From the NCBI RefSeq assembly GCF_020438995.1, contig NZ_JAGQTN010000013.1, forward strand, positions 1-37,039: 37,039 bases of DNA, read 5' to 3'. The position numbers and the translations under genes were made by a program. Source of the DNA: Gordonia sp. (in: high G+C Gram-positive bacteria). Its GTDB lineage: Bacteria > Actinomycetota > Actinomycetes > Mycobacteriales > Mycobacteriaceae. Below are positions 6,601 through 13,293 of this stretch, in pieces (the first letter of the stretch is position 1; each line of letters begins with the position of its first letter). A model generated the notes under the pieces. The model was not told the origin of the DNA, ran no database searches, and was given only the letters and a program-made list of their open reading frames with translations.

Positions 6601-8232
6601 GGCGCCCGTGATGACGACGATGACACCGGCGATGCAAGAGGCGGCGACAAGAAGGACGGCAACAAGAAGGAGGACGATGATGATGATGATGATGATGCGG
6701 AATCCGGTCGCGAACCCGCCGGTAATCCTGCCGGTGATGAAAAGACCCTGAACACGGGCGGATACGGCGACGCCGGCACGAAGACGGAGTCCCGCGATCG
6801 GGACGGCGCGGACAAGGATTCAGTAAGGGAACGGGCTTCGGGACCCACGCTGACCATCCGGCTGCCCCGCGTGCAGCGCGTCGACAGGCTTCGCATCGTC
6901 GCACCATCGACCTATCCGGCGGCGCCCACAGATGTGTCGGTCAACCTGGGTACCCGCTGGATCACCCGGAAGGTCGCCGGCGACGGGACAGTGACGCTGC
7001 CCGGCACCCGCACCGACAGGATCCGGCTGCGGGTCGACAAATCCGCCGACCTCATAGACGTAAATGCGCTGGGCTTCGCCAAGAAAGCACCTGCCGGGAT
7101 CGCGGATGTGCAGATCTCACCGGACCCGGACGCCCGGCCGTTCGATCCCGACCGGGTGATCACCGTCGGCTGCGGCGACGGCATCGGAATCACCGTGGCG
7201 GGCCGCGTGATCGGGCTCGGCCTGCGGACCACGGCAGGCGCTCTGCGCAACGGCGAGGCGGTGACGGCGCGGCCATGCCATTCCACCCCGATTCCGCTGA
7301 CCGCGGGAGAGCAGGAACTGTCGGTCAACCCCGGATCGGCGTTCAGCGTCCTCGACGTCAATCTATCTACGGCACAACAGATCCCGTCGACCTCATCGGT
7401 GCTGCCGCCGGTGGAGAAGTGGTCTGCGACCCATCGGGTGGTCGAGGTGCAGGCGTCGGCGGCGGACCGGATCCTGACCGTCGCCGAGAGCACCAACTCC
7501 GGCTGGCGTGCGACGATCGAAACTTCCAGCGGCACAACAACTCTGCATCAGATTACGGTGAACGGATGGCAGCAGGGGTGGGTGGTACCGAAGAACCTGT
7601 CGGGACCGGTGACGCTGCGCTACGGTCTCGATACTCCGTATCGCTGGGTGCTGGTTGTCGGGCTGTTACTGATGGCCTTACTGCTGGCGTCGGCGTGGCT
7701 CCCGCCGGTTCTCGCGCGTTCGAAGTGGTCGCGTCATGATGACGGCGTCACCGGACCCTTCGAGACCCTCGCTCCTTCGTCGCTTCAGCCTCAGGGATCA
7801 AGAGGTGTGGTCACTTCACTTCACCGGTCAAGAGGTGTGGTCACTTCACCTCAGGGATCAAGAGGTGTGGCCGCCGGGCCTCAGGGATCAAGAGGTGTGG
7901 TCACCTGGTCTCGGGAATCAAGAGGTGTGGTTGCGGCGAGCACTGCCGCGATTGCGGTGCTGGGCACGGTGTGGCTGTTGACGGGCTGGTGGGGTCTTGG
8001 CATCGGCTGCGCGACAGCAATTCTCACCTATCGGCGGGGTCCGTCCGCGCGGGTGGTCGCGGTCTTCGCCACCATGCTCGCCGCCACCGTGGCCCTCGCC
8101 TCGGGGCCGTGGCACTCGCCCACCGGTTACCACGGCGACGACTGGTGGACCCAACTTCCCGCCCTGGTCGCGGTCACGATCCTCGTGTGGTCGGCCCTGT
8201 TCTCCGTTCGCACAGCGGGCGACAGAACCTAG
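3637..8232 (+). CDS. aftD: Arabinofuranosyltransferase AftD (GT-C membrane enzyme)
   Basis: A 1531-residue membrane glycosyltransferase that adds arabinofuranose to arabinogalactan and lipoarabinomannan from decaprenyl-phosphoryl arabinose. The N-terminus (FAQSPG..SADTKLDLTANPLGFLGRATHLW) carries the first-loop Asp motif of GT-C enzymes. About ten membrane segments follow to residue ~420. Next come extracytoplasmic domains that include two discoidin-like carbohydrate-binding stretches (AAFDGKPGTAWVSGG near 745; AAVDGDPATVWTAP near 970), then C-terminal helices from ~1335. ATG 3637 is preferred because the family-like N-terminus begins there; a GTG at 3604 is possible. It looks longer than the roughly 1400 residues I recall for M. 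tuberculosis. The excess is an Asp-rich insert (residues ~989-1068) and a repeat insert (~1371-1435), described separately. Confidence 0.93.
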   Translation: MSARGVVIAALCALIVSFAQSPGRISADTKLDLTANPLGFLGRATHLWSPEAPMGQVQNQAYGYFFPHGAFFAAGDLAHIPPWITQRLWWAVLLTVGFVGIVRLAEALRAGSPASRIVAATVFVLSPRVLTTLGSISSETLPMMLAPWVLIPVIRALDRGDEPLWRQGFLSAAAVALMGAVNAVATVAALGVALLWWLLTVRRAGMRAVWFALWWVLGLVLACAWWILPLLMMSQVSPPFLDFIESSRTTTQWSSLTEVLRGTSAWTPFVSPERVAGAVLVTQPAAVLATGVLVAAGLAGLTMRAMPGRGRLVTILLTGLLVMCVGYAGALGSPIAESVREFLDGAGAPLRNIHKFEPFVRIPVVLGIAHLLARVPLSDPRAFLRPTMSRGSAAALALAVAVVGSGSLMWTGQLAPVGTYRSMPSYWTQAADWLEQHSAPPGRPALRSLVVPGAPFADQLWGLTRDEPLQALSDTPWAVRDAIPLVPPGAIRAMDSVQRQIASGRGSPGLAATLAGQGIGFVVLRADLNPDTSRSARPLVAQQALDDSPGLSVAARFGPLVGPATVEGVVRDNGLRPALPAITVYAVADAARSGGTGPVLVDAASVPRVSGGPEALAALNAQRVRAGLPALGPAVLDADAQRFDAEHPREPLPSAPRIITDTPTDREIDFGRVDDHSSAIRTADDPRRTQNASADYPAWDGIDADDLVRAQWLLDNRPGQVRVSSSGSAADATQPGQTSPTNSTAAAFDGKPGTAWVSGGLAAAAGKWLRLSFTRPRTGLSLTLTTARAIGPDVDTVVVTTNTGSSVAQGISPGKPFTVTLPGGSTSWIEIRASHTATGKAGNQFAIAEVALTDLSTGTPLSIRQRVTLPELRKGPDVAQWVLTQELTGRSACVRDTSSSDELFRCASGLSLPPETRGVFTRALSVPSDTAVSPAVTLMPTPGDGLRALLHEPGSVVADGPSDVTDPRGTAQAAVDGDPATVWTAPEDGARDDDDDTGDARGGDKKDGNKKEDDDDDDDDAESGREPAGNPAGDEKTLNTGGYGDAGTKTESRDRDGADKDSVRERASGPTLTIRLPRVQRVDRLRIVAPSTYPAAPTDVSVNLGTRWITRKVAGDGTVTLPGTRTDRIRLRVDKSADLIDVNALGFAKKAPAGIADVQISPDPDARPFDPDRVITVGCGDGIGITVAGRVIGLGLRTTAGALRNGEAVTARPCHSTPIPLTAGEQELSVNPGSAFSVLDVNLSTAQQIPSTSSVLPPVEKWSATHRVVEVQASAADRILTVAESTNSGWRATIETSSGTTTLHQITVNGWQQGWVVPKNLSGPVTLRYGLDTPYRWVLVVGLLLMALLLASAWLPPVLARSKWSRHDDGVTGPFETLAPSSLQPQGSRGVVTSLHRSRGVVTSPQGSRGVAAGPQGSRGVVTWSRESRGVVAASTAAIAVLGTVWLLTGWWGLGIGCATAILTYRRGPSARVVAVFATMLAATVALASGPWHSPTGYHGDDWWTQLPALVAVTILVWSALFSVRTAGDRT
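6601..6840 (+). repeat. Asp-rich low-complexity insert in aftD with a GAT microsatellite
   Basis: About 80 codons encode a hydrophilic segment rich in Asp, Lys, Gly and Glu, between two carbohydrate-binding-like regions of AftD. At 6673-6696 one GAC is followed by seven GAT codons, a trinucleotide repeat that can change length without breaking frame. No such segment is expected in the core AftD fold. Confidence 0.75.
7747..7803 (+). repeat. Dispersed repeat, copy A, inside aftD
   Basis: Begins GTCACCGGACCCTTCGAGAC, continues CTCGCTCCTTCGTCGCTTCA and ends GCCTCAGGGATCAAGA. Near-identical DNA occurs at 13113-13168, 14830-14886 and inverted at 15053-15108. In aftD it is read in the frame VTGPFETLAPSSLQPQGSRG, a different frame from the copy at 14830. 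Confidence 0.85.
7791..7940 (+). repeat. Five 30-bp tandem repeats in aftD
   Basis: Units start at 7791, 7821, 7851, 7881 and 7911. Each resembles TCAGGGATCAAGAGGTGTGG plus a 10-bp variable tail. The unit start is the tail of dispersed-repeat copy A, so the array looks like an expansion of that end. The period is 10 codons and keeps the frame, encoding repeated QGSRGVVTS-like decapeptides. The array lies between a membrane helix at residues ~1335-1360 and one at ~1433-1455. Confidence 0.9.
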
Positions 8233-8315
8233 CCGGGTTCGGCCGGTAGGCTGCCCGACACCGTCGCGCAAGGATGGGTCCGGCAATTTCTACGACGGTT
8301 CATCCGTACCGCGGA

Positions 8316-8612
8316 TCAGTCGTCGCCTCCGCCGCCACCGCCGTCGTCGCTGCAACTGCCGCCCCCGTCGTCGCCCCAGCTACCTCCGTCGTCGCAGTTG
8401 CTGCCCCCGTGATCGTCGTGCCGGCCACCTGAATGGTCGTCGTGCCGGCCACCCGAGTAGTCGCCGTGCCAGTTGGCTGATTGATCGTCGTGCCAGCCAC
8501 CTCCGCCTCCGCGGCCCCCGGAGCGACCGCCACCGCGCGATCTGCGGAAAACAATCAAACCGGCGAGGATAAGGACGATGACGACGAATGATACGAAATT
8601 GTGGTCGAACAT
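8316..8612 (-). CDS. Small Gly/Asp/His-rich single-pass membrane protein (twin 1)
   Basis: A 98-residue protein starting MFDHNFVSFVVIVLILAGLI, one membrane helix (residues ~6-23) followed by basic RRSRGGGRSGGRGGGGG. A tail built of repeated HDDHSGG-like units (GRHDDHSGGRHDDHGG) ends in GGGSCSDDGGGGGGDD. AAAGGAA precedes the ATG at 8612. I do not recognise a family. The protein at 10138-10359 has the same plan (helix, Gly-rich tail, GGSC near the end), and the two share about 245 bp of upstream DNA. The His/Asp tail could bind metal ions, which is inference only. An acyltransferase gene lies between the twins. Confidence 0.65.
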   Translation of the reverse strand: MFDHNFVSFVVIVLILAGLIVFRRSRGGGRSGGRGGGGGWHDDQSANWHGDYSGGRHDDHSGGRHDDHGGSNCDDGGSWGDDGGGSCSDDGGGGGGDD

Positions 8613-8856
8613 TTGGAACGTTCCTTTCAGTGCACCGACGGTCGCCCCGTGCGGCGGTGTGAAATATGACCTTCTTCGTGCTCGCATGGGTTGTTTCTGG
8701 TCCGCTCACGATAGTCGGCAGAACGCTTGCCGATCCTGGTCGCAGCTCGACAAGGACGTCACAGATCGGTGACCGGCGACGAAAGTCCAGGTAGACAGTA
8801 TGAATCGGCGTCGACAGGTGGGTCCGGGGATACCACCACCGAATGACGCGGCAGCG
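8613..8856 (-). promoter_or_regulatory. Conserved upstream region of twin 1
   Basis: This noncoding stretch aligns by eye with 10360-10608. Shared blocks in order from the gene are CCTTTC-GTGC-CCGACG, ACCTTCTTC, GTCCGC-CACGATA, GTCAC-GATCGGTGAC, CCAGGTAGAC, TGAATC and TACCACCA-CGAATGA. Conservation outside coding sequence suggests a shared promoter and long leader. No open reading frame in it looks like a protein. Confidence 0.6.
8758..8773. promoter_or_regulatory. GTCAC-AGATCG-GTGAC palindrome, copy 1
   Basis: A 16-bp near-perfect palindrome with one mismatched pair, 146 nt upstream of twin 1. The same palindrome with the same GATC centre stands at 10502-10517 upstream of twin 2, making it a candidate regulator site. 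Confidence 0.5.
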
Positions 8857-8882
8857 TCGCCGGCATAGCCCGTCGGCTCACG

Positions 8883-10097
8883 TCACCGTCGCCGACGACC
8901 CTCACGCTCGTTGAGCCAGCGGCGGGTGGGGTCTTCGATGAAGGTGTAGCTTGCGGCCGAGATGCCGATCGTCAGGGTGACGGTGATCAGCAGGACCAGG
9001 GGCATGTTGCCGTTGAAGGGGATGATGCCGAACAGGGGGAAGACGATGGCGAGTACGGCGAGGTGCCAGATGAAGATGCCGTACGACCAGCGGCCGAGGG
9101 CCTGCATCACCGGGGAGTCAAGGAACCGGAACGGGCCCTGCGCGCATACCAGCGGGGCGAGGAGTGCGTAGGCGACGATCGCGCCGAGCACCATTTTGGT
9201 GGCGAATTGGAGGTCGGTGACCTCGCCGAGGCCCGTCGGTCCGGCGAGCGGGGTGCAGGCCAGCCCATAGGCCACCACGAATACCGCACCCATCAGCCGG
9301 CGGTTCGCGCTGAAGTCGACGGTGATCCGCAGCCACCTGGGATACGACTGCCGATCGTGGTGGGCCGCTTCGGTGCTCGCTGAGATCTCGGCCAGCACCA
9401 GGCCCGCCGCGAACCACGGGAGGTGCCCGAACACCCAGTTCTTGGTTTCGATGCCGTCGGACAGCGGCAGCGTATCCGCGAACCAGGCCCAGCCGAGGCT
9501 GACCACTCCCATCGCGAGGATCGCCGGGATACGCAGGCGTGCAAGGTCTCCCCGCAGACGGACCAGTGCGAGACCGATCAGTGGAAGCAGCAGATAGAAC
9601 GCGACTTCCACCGACAGACTCCACATCTGGGTGAGGCCGGCCGTCAACGACAGCGACACGAAGACCTGCGTCAGCGTCAGATTGGCCAGCCACACCGTCA
9701 GGTCGGCACCCTTGGCGTCGGGAAGCAGAGTCAGCACCAGCACGACGACGACGATGTAGGCGGGCCAGATCCGGACGATGCGGTGCCGGAAGTAGCGGCC
9801 GATGTCGGGTCGGGGGGCTTCGGTTCGGGCGGACCGGGCCCAGGGGTGCCACAGCAGGAAGCCCGACAGGCCGAAGAACAGGGCGACCGCCAGATCGAGC
9901 CTGCCCACGATCGGGCCGAGTACGGCGGTGTCGACGGCGCCGGTCTGGAACGACACGTGCGTGGTGAGCACCGCGATCGCCGCGACCGCACGCATCCCCT
10001 CCAACTGCGGGAAGAATCTGCGTGCGACCCCGGCGGGACGATCGGAGTGCGCCGACCGCGGCGTCGGCTGTACCTGCTCGTCCGGGCTGCTGCTCAT
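8883..10097 (-). CDS. Acyltransferase-3 family membrane protein (OafA/YrhL-like)
   Basis: A 404-residue multi-pass membrane protein. After a 27-residue polar N-terminus comes FFPQLEGMRAVAAIAVLTTHVSF, the family motif with the conserved His, then an FFGLSGFLLWHPW helix and RYFRHRIVRIWPAY, the Arg-rich second motif. About ten helices follow to the C-terminus. Members transfer acetyl, succinyl or longer acyl groups onto envelope glycans or lipids. The gene lies between aftD and the DUF3068 gene, as I recall for Rv0228 next to Rv0227c. Arabinan or a related envelope glycan is therefore a plausible acceptor, but this is unproven. It is flanked by the twin Gly-rich genes. Confidence 0.9.
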   Translation of the reverse strand: MSSSPDEQVQPTPRSAHSDRPAGVARRFFPQLEGMRAVAAIAVLTTHVSFQTGAVDTAVLGPIVGRLDLAVALFFGLSGFLLWHPWARSARTEAPRPDIGRYFRHRIVRIWPAYIVVVVLVLTLLPDAKGADLTVWLANLTLTQVFVSLSLTAGLTQMWSLSVEVAFYLLLPLIGLALVRLRGDLARLRIPAILAMGVVSLGWAWFADTLPLSDGIETKNWVFGHLPWFAAGLVLAEISASTEAAHHDRQSYPRWLRITVDFSANRRLMGAVFVVAYGLACTPLAGPTGLGEVTDLQFATKMVLGAIVAYALLAPLVCAQGPFRFLDSPVMQALGRWSYGIFIWHLAVLAIVFPLFGIIPFNGNMPLVLLITVTLTIGISAASYTFIEDPTRRWLNEREGRRRR

Positions 10098-10137
10098 GTC
10101 GGGAAATCAGCGTACGCCCGGACCACGGGGGTGCCGA

Positions 10138-10359
10138 TCAGCAGCCGCCGTCGCCGCCTCCTCCTCCACTGTCCCCGCCACAGCTTCCGCCGTCACCACC
10201 ACCCCAGCCACCCCAGCCGCCGTGGCTCCAACTGCCGGCGAGGAAACCGCCTCCGGAGTCGCCGGTCCAGCCTGTCCCCCGGCCGCGCAGTGCCCCGCCG
10301 AAGATGGCGAAACCGGCGATGACGATGACGATGATCGCCACGATTACGAAGATCAACAT
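10138..10359 (-). CDS. Small Gly-rich single-pass membrane protein (twin 2)
   Basis: A 73-residue protein starting MLIFVIVAIIVIVIAGFAIF, one membrane helix. It continues through GGALRGRGTGW into a Gly/Trp/Ser-rich tail (SWSHGGWGGWGGGDGG) that ends GGSCGGDSGGGGGDGGC with two Cys. ATG 10359 follows AAAGGGGATTCCC, a good ribosome site. It shares architecture, C-terminal GGSC and upstream DNA with the protein at 8316-8612, so the two are diverged duplicates. No known family is recognised. It lies 40 bp downstream of the acyltransferase start on the same strand but is not in an operon with it in the usual order. Confidence 0.65.
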   Translation of the reverse strand: MLIFVIVAIIVIVIAGFAIFGGALRGRGTGWTGDSGGGFLAGSWSHGGWGGWGGGDGGSCGGDSGGGGGDGGC

Positions 10360-10608
10360 GGGAATCCCCTTTCGGTGCGCCGACGATCTCTGACGTGCGG
10401 CGTGTGTTCCATCACCTTCTTCTCGGTCACAGACGTTGTGTTCGGTCCGCCCACGATAAGAGGAGACGCGCCGCAGTTCCTGAGCATGGCATAGGAAATC
10501 GGTCACGGATCGGTGACTGAGACGAAATCCCAGGTAGACCAGGTGAATCAGTGTCGATGGAGATCATTGGCAGGTGCGCATATACCACCATCGAATGATC
10601 CGGCAACG
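10360..10608 (-). promoter_or_regulatory. Conserved upstream region of twin 2
   Basis: Noncoding DNA similar to 8613-8856 through several blocks, ending TACCACCATCGAATGATCCGG. It also separates twin 2 from the divergent DUF3068 gene at 10638 and may carry promoters for both. A TATATG sits near its distal end on the minus strand. Confidence 0.55.
10502..10517. promoter_or_regulatory. GTCAC-GGATCG-GTGAC palindrome, copy 2
   Basis: Counterpart of the site at 8758-8773, at nearly the same distance (about 143 nt) from the start of twin 2. The arms and GATC centre are conserved while flanking bases differ, as expected for a functional site. Confidence 0.5.
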
Positions 10609-10637
10609 AAACGAGGCGATGCCCTAAGGTCAGCGGT

Positions 10638-11789
10638 ATGCCGTCAGACGCCGCGAACAACCCGGGAGACCCCGCCGGCCCGGACCCCACCACCGACACC
10701 GCGGCAGCGCGCTCGGCCGACCCGGCAACGGTCCGTCCCAGGTTCAGCGGTCGCGAACTGGCCGGGCCGACGATGATCTTCGTCGGTGCGTTCCTGCTGT
10801 CGGCGGCGATCGCGCTGCCCGCGTTGTTCGTCGGCAAACTGCAGGTACTGCCGCTCGATACCGACGACACGATCGTCGCCCGCTCCACCGCGCCCGCGCA
10901 GGTGCTTGATCAGTGTTCGCTCGACACCCCGGCAGCACGGGTCGTCACCACCGAGGTGACCAGGCAACAGCGGATCGTCGCGGTGCGGCCCGCCGGCCGC
11001 AGCAAGGTGACATTGCAGGCGGGTACCTCGCTGCGTGCTGACGACAAACTCAACGACTGTTCGGACGGCACGATCAGCGCGATCCGCGACCGGGTCACCC
11101 TCGATCGGCAGACGGCGACGTTCCGGCGCAACGGGTCGTCGGAAATCCAGTACGACGACGAGCAGGCCCCGTTCCAGGTGTCCGACCGGACCGGCTTCAC
11201 CTACGCGTTTGCGTTCGACATGCCACGCCGGGATGCGGCCTTCTTCGACCCGGTCACCCGGATCTCGGTGCCGCTGCGCTACGACGGCGACGCGTCGGTA
11301 GAGGGCGCCGAGGCCATCCGGTTCGTCGCCGAGGTTCCCGACACCGACCTGTACGAGCGGCATTCGGGCGCCGACACCGCGGGCAGACCCACGGTGATCG
11401 TGCGGCCCGCGTCGTGGTTCGGACTCCCCGGAACCACCCCAATCGCACTACATCTGCATCATCGCAGCACCTGGGAGATCTCCGTCGACCCCGACACCGG
11501 CACGATTCTCGACGAGCGGATCACGATCGACGAGCGCTACCGCCCTGCGACTCAGCCGAGCGGGGGGTTCTCGCTGGTCAACCTGGTCACGACGCTCAGC
11601 TACACCAAGCACACCCGCGACGCCGCGGTAGCGCGGGCCCGATCACTGGCCCGGCCGGTCACCGTGTGGGGGCGTCTGGTGCCGATCGGAGCGGGTGTCG
11701 TCGGCGTGCTCGCAGTGGGCGCAGGCGTCTACTGGCTACGGCGCGAATCGTCGGATGAGGAGCCCGCGCCTGTGGTCGCGACGGACTGA
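10638..11789 (+). CDS. DUF3068 / PorA-type envelope protein (Rv0227c-like)
   Basis: A 383-residue protein with a polar N-terminus, one helix (GPTMIFVGAFLLSAAIALPALFVGKL, residues ~43-68), a large extracytoplasmic domain of about 260 residues, and a second helix near the C-terminus (LVPIGAGVVGVLAVGAGVYWLRR). Two bracketing helices around a beta-rich domain with LPLDTDDTIVARS after the first helix is the DUF3068 layout. The molecular function is not established. Location beside aftD-type and acyltransferase genes supports a cell-envelope role. Its 3' end overlaps the convergent flippase gene by 61 bp (11729-11789). Confidence 0.85.
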   Translation: MPSDAANNPGDPAGPDPTTDTAAARSADPATVRPRFSGRELAGPTMIFVGAFLLSAAIALPALFVGKLQVLPLDTDDTIVARSTAPAQVLDQCSLDTPAARVVTTEVTRQQRIVAVRPAGRSKVTLQAGTSLRADDKLNDCSDGTISAIRDRVTLDRQTATFRRNGSSEIQYDDEQAPFQVSDRTGFTYAFAFDMPRRDAAFFDPVTRISVPLRYDGDASVEGAEAIRFVAEVPDTDLYERHSGADTAGRPTVIVRPASWFGLPGTTPIALHLHHRSTWEISVDPDTGTILDERITIDERYRPATQPSGGFSLVNLVTTLSYTKHTRDAAVARARSLARPVTVWGRLVPIGAGVVGVLAVGAGVYWLRRESSDEEPAPVVATD

Positions 11790-13015
11790 GCAGGTACCTC
11801 CGGAGCGGCAACGGTATCGGCACCGAGGTGTGAGCGCCACACCCACAGCACCGTGACCCCGGTCGCGGCCGTCGCCGTCGACGCCGCCACCAGTGCGAGG
11901 CCGAGCACCGTGTCGGCAATCGTCACCACCAGGACGCCCTCGACTGCGAGTGCAACCCAGGCGACCAGAGCGACGCGGGTTCGATCTCGCGCGATGGCCC
12001 ACAGCAGCGTGACCTGCAGCACCGCCAGCATCGAGCCGGTGAACGCGAAGATCCACAGGATCGGCACCAGCGGGCGATATTCGCCGGAAAACACCAGCGG
12101 CACCAGCGGTCCCGCGATTCCCGCCCCGACGGTGAGTACCGCACCCACCAGCGCCACCACCCGCACCGCACGCCCCAGCGACCTGCGCGACGTGGTGGGG
12201 TCGGCCAGGGCCGGATAGAAGACGACGCCGATGGCCTGCGGCAACCAGAACGCGGCCTTGGTGGCCACGGCGCCGAGCGCGTACACGCCGGCGTCGTCGG
12301 CGCCCAGCACCCCACGCGAGACCAGCAAATCCAGCGACACCGCCACCACCAGCACGAACTGCACCTGCGAGGCGCGGATCACGCTGAGTGCACCGGTCCC
12401 CGTGCCGGACCCGTCCGCTGACGTGCGCATCCGGGAGATGCCCGCACGCACCACGAACCACGCGGCGCCCGCTGCGACAACCGCCCCGGCCGTCCCCGCG
12501 GCCAGAGCCGTCCCGGCCCCACCTCCGAACGCGAGCGCGATCACCACTGGCACCGACCGCAGAATACCGACGCCGGCGAGCACGGTAGCCAATGCGGGAA
12601 AGTCGCGCCCACCTTGCAGCAGGCCCTGCACTCCGGCGATCAGCACCAGGATCGGGGCTGCCGCCAGACCGGCCACGGTCGTCGCGAAACCGGTGTCGGC
12701 AAGCCACATGAACAGCGGCACAGCGGGCACCATCAGCGCCGCCACGACCACCGTCACCAACACGGTGAGCCGGATCAGCTCGCCGACCGGCCTGCCGTGC
12801 ACCGTGTCGCGGGCCACCACCGCCTGCAATGCCAACGCGGGTACTGCCAGCACCAGCATCGCCGCCATGAGCACCGCGAACTCGCCGTACGCCGATGCGC
12901 CCAGCCAGCGGCCCGCCGGAACGTGCACGAGGTACGCACAGATGTTGGCTACCATCGACCCGGCCGTCACCAGACCCACCGAAGCGGCGAGGGTGCGCTG
13001 TGAGGTGTCGGGCAT
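11729..13015 (-). CDS. Polysaccharide flippase-like membrane protein (MOP/Wzx superfamily)
   Basis: A 428-residue protein with about 12-14 hydrophobic helices. It begins MPDTSQRTLAASVGLVTAGSM followed by VANICAYLVHVPAGRWLGASAYGEFAVLMA, the first two helices of oligosaccharide flippases with the conserved LG.YG.F pattern. The family moves lipid-linked sugars across the membrane. The substrate is not readable from sequence; neighbours suggest an envelope glycan. ATG 13015 was chosen because the fold starts at once and upstream in-frame sequence is not protein-like. The C-terminal tail is Ser/Gly-rich and overlaps the end of the DUF3068 gene. Confidence 0.85.
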   Translation of the reverse strand: MPDTSQRTLAASVGLVTAGSMVANICAYLVHVPAGRWLGASAYGEFAVLMAAMLVLAVPALALQAVVARDTVHGRPVGELIRLTVLVTVVVAALMVPAVPLFMWLADTGFATTVAGLAAAPILVLIAGVQGLLQGGRDFPALATVLAGVGILRSVPVVIALAFGGGAGTALAAGTAGAVVAAGAAWFVVRAGISRMRTSADGSGTGTGALSVIRASQVQFVLVVAVSLDLLVSRGVLGADDAGVYALGAVATKAAFWLPQAIGVVFYPALADPTTSRRSLGRAVRVVALVGAVLTVGAGIAGPLVPLVFSGEYRPLVPILWIFAFTGSMLAVLQVTLLWAIARDRTRVALVAWVALAVEGVLVVTIADTVLGLALVAASTATAATGVTVLWVWRSHLGADTVAAPEVPAQSVATTGAGSSSDDSRRSQ

Positions 13016-13293
13016 GGCTTCCAGTCTGTCAGTGATGCAACGGTCCCGATGTCGCAGGTCCATGCCGTCGGTGGCGGTCGTCGCGAAGGAGTTGGTCACC
13101 TCATGCGCGCATGTCACCGGACCCTTCGAGACGCTCGCTCGTGCCTCGCACCGCCCTCAGGGATCAAGTTGGTCCGCCAAGTGCCGACGGAACCTCAGGG
13201 ATCAGGAAGCGGCGGGGGAAACGAAACTCGTAGATTTTGCGGGCGGTGTGCCCGATGGGCGACGATGGAGGCTTACGCGAAGGAAAGGCACCG
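13016..13293. other. Intergenic region holding dispersed repeat copy B
   Basis: This 278-bp gap separates the divergent flippase and lyase genes. It holds repeat copy B plus a second CCTCAGGGATCA 38 bp further on. The lyase ribosome site AAGGAAAGG lies at its end. No other gene is visible. Confidence 0.6.
13113..13168 (+). repeat. Dispersed repeat, copy B (noncoding)
   Basis: GTCACCGGACCCTTCGAGAC then GCTCGCTCGTGCCTCGCACC and GCCCTCAGGGATCAAG. It matches copies A and C at both ends and diverges in the middle. CCTCAGGGATCA recurs at 13193-13204, hinting at a short start of tandem duplication like those in the coding copies. Confidence 0.8.

Noticed and set aside
7791-7940. CRISPR array
   Set aside because: The 30-bp units are directly adjacent with no unique spacers, lie in frame inside aftD, and no cas gene is nearby.
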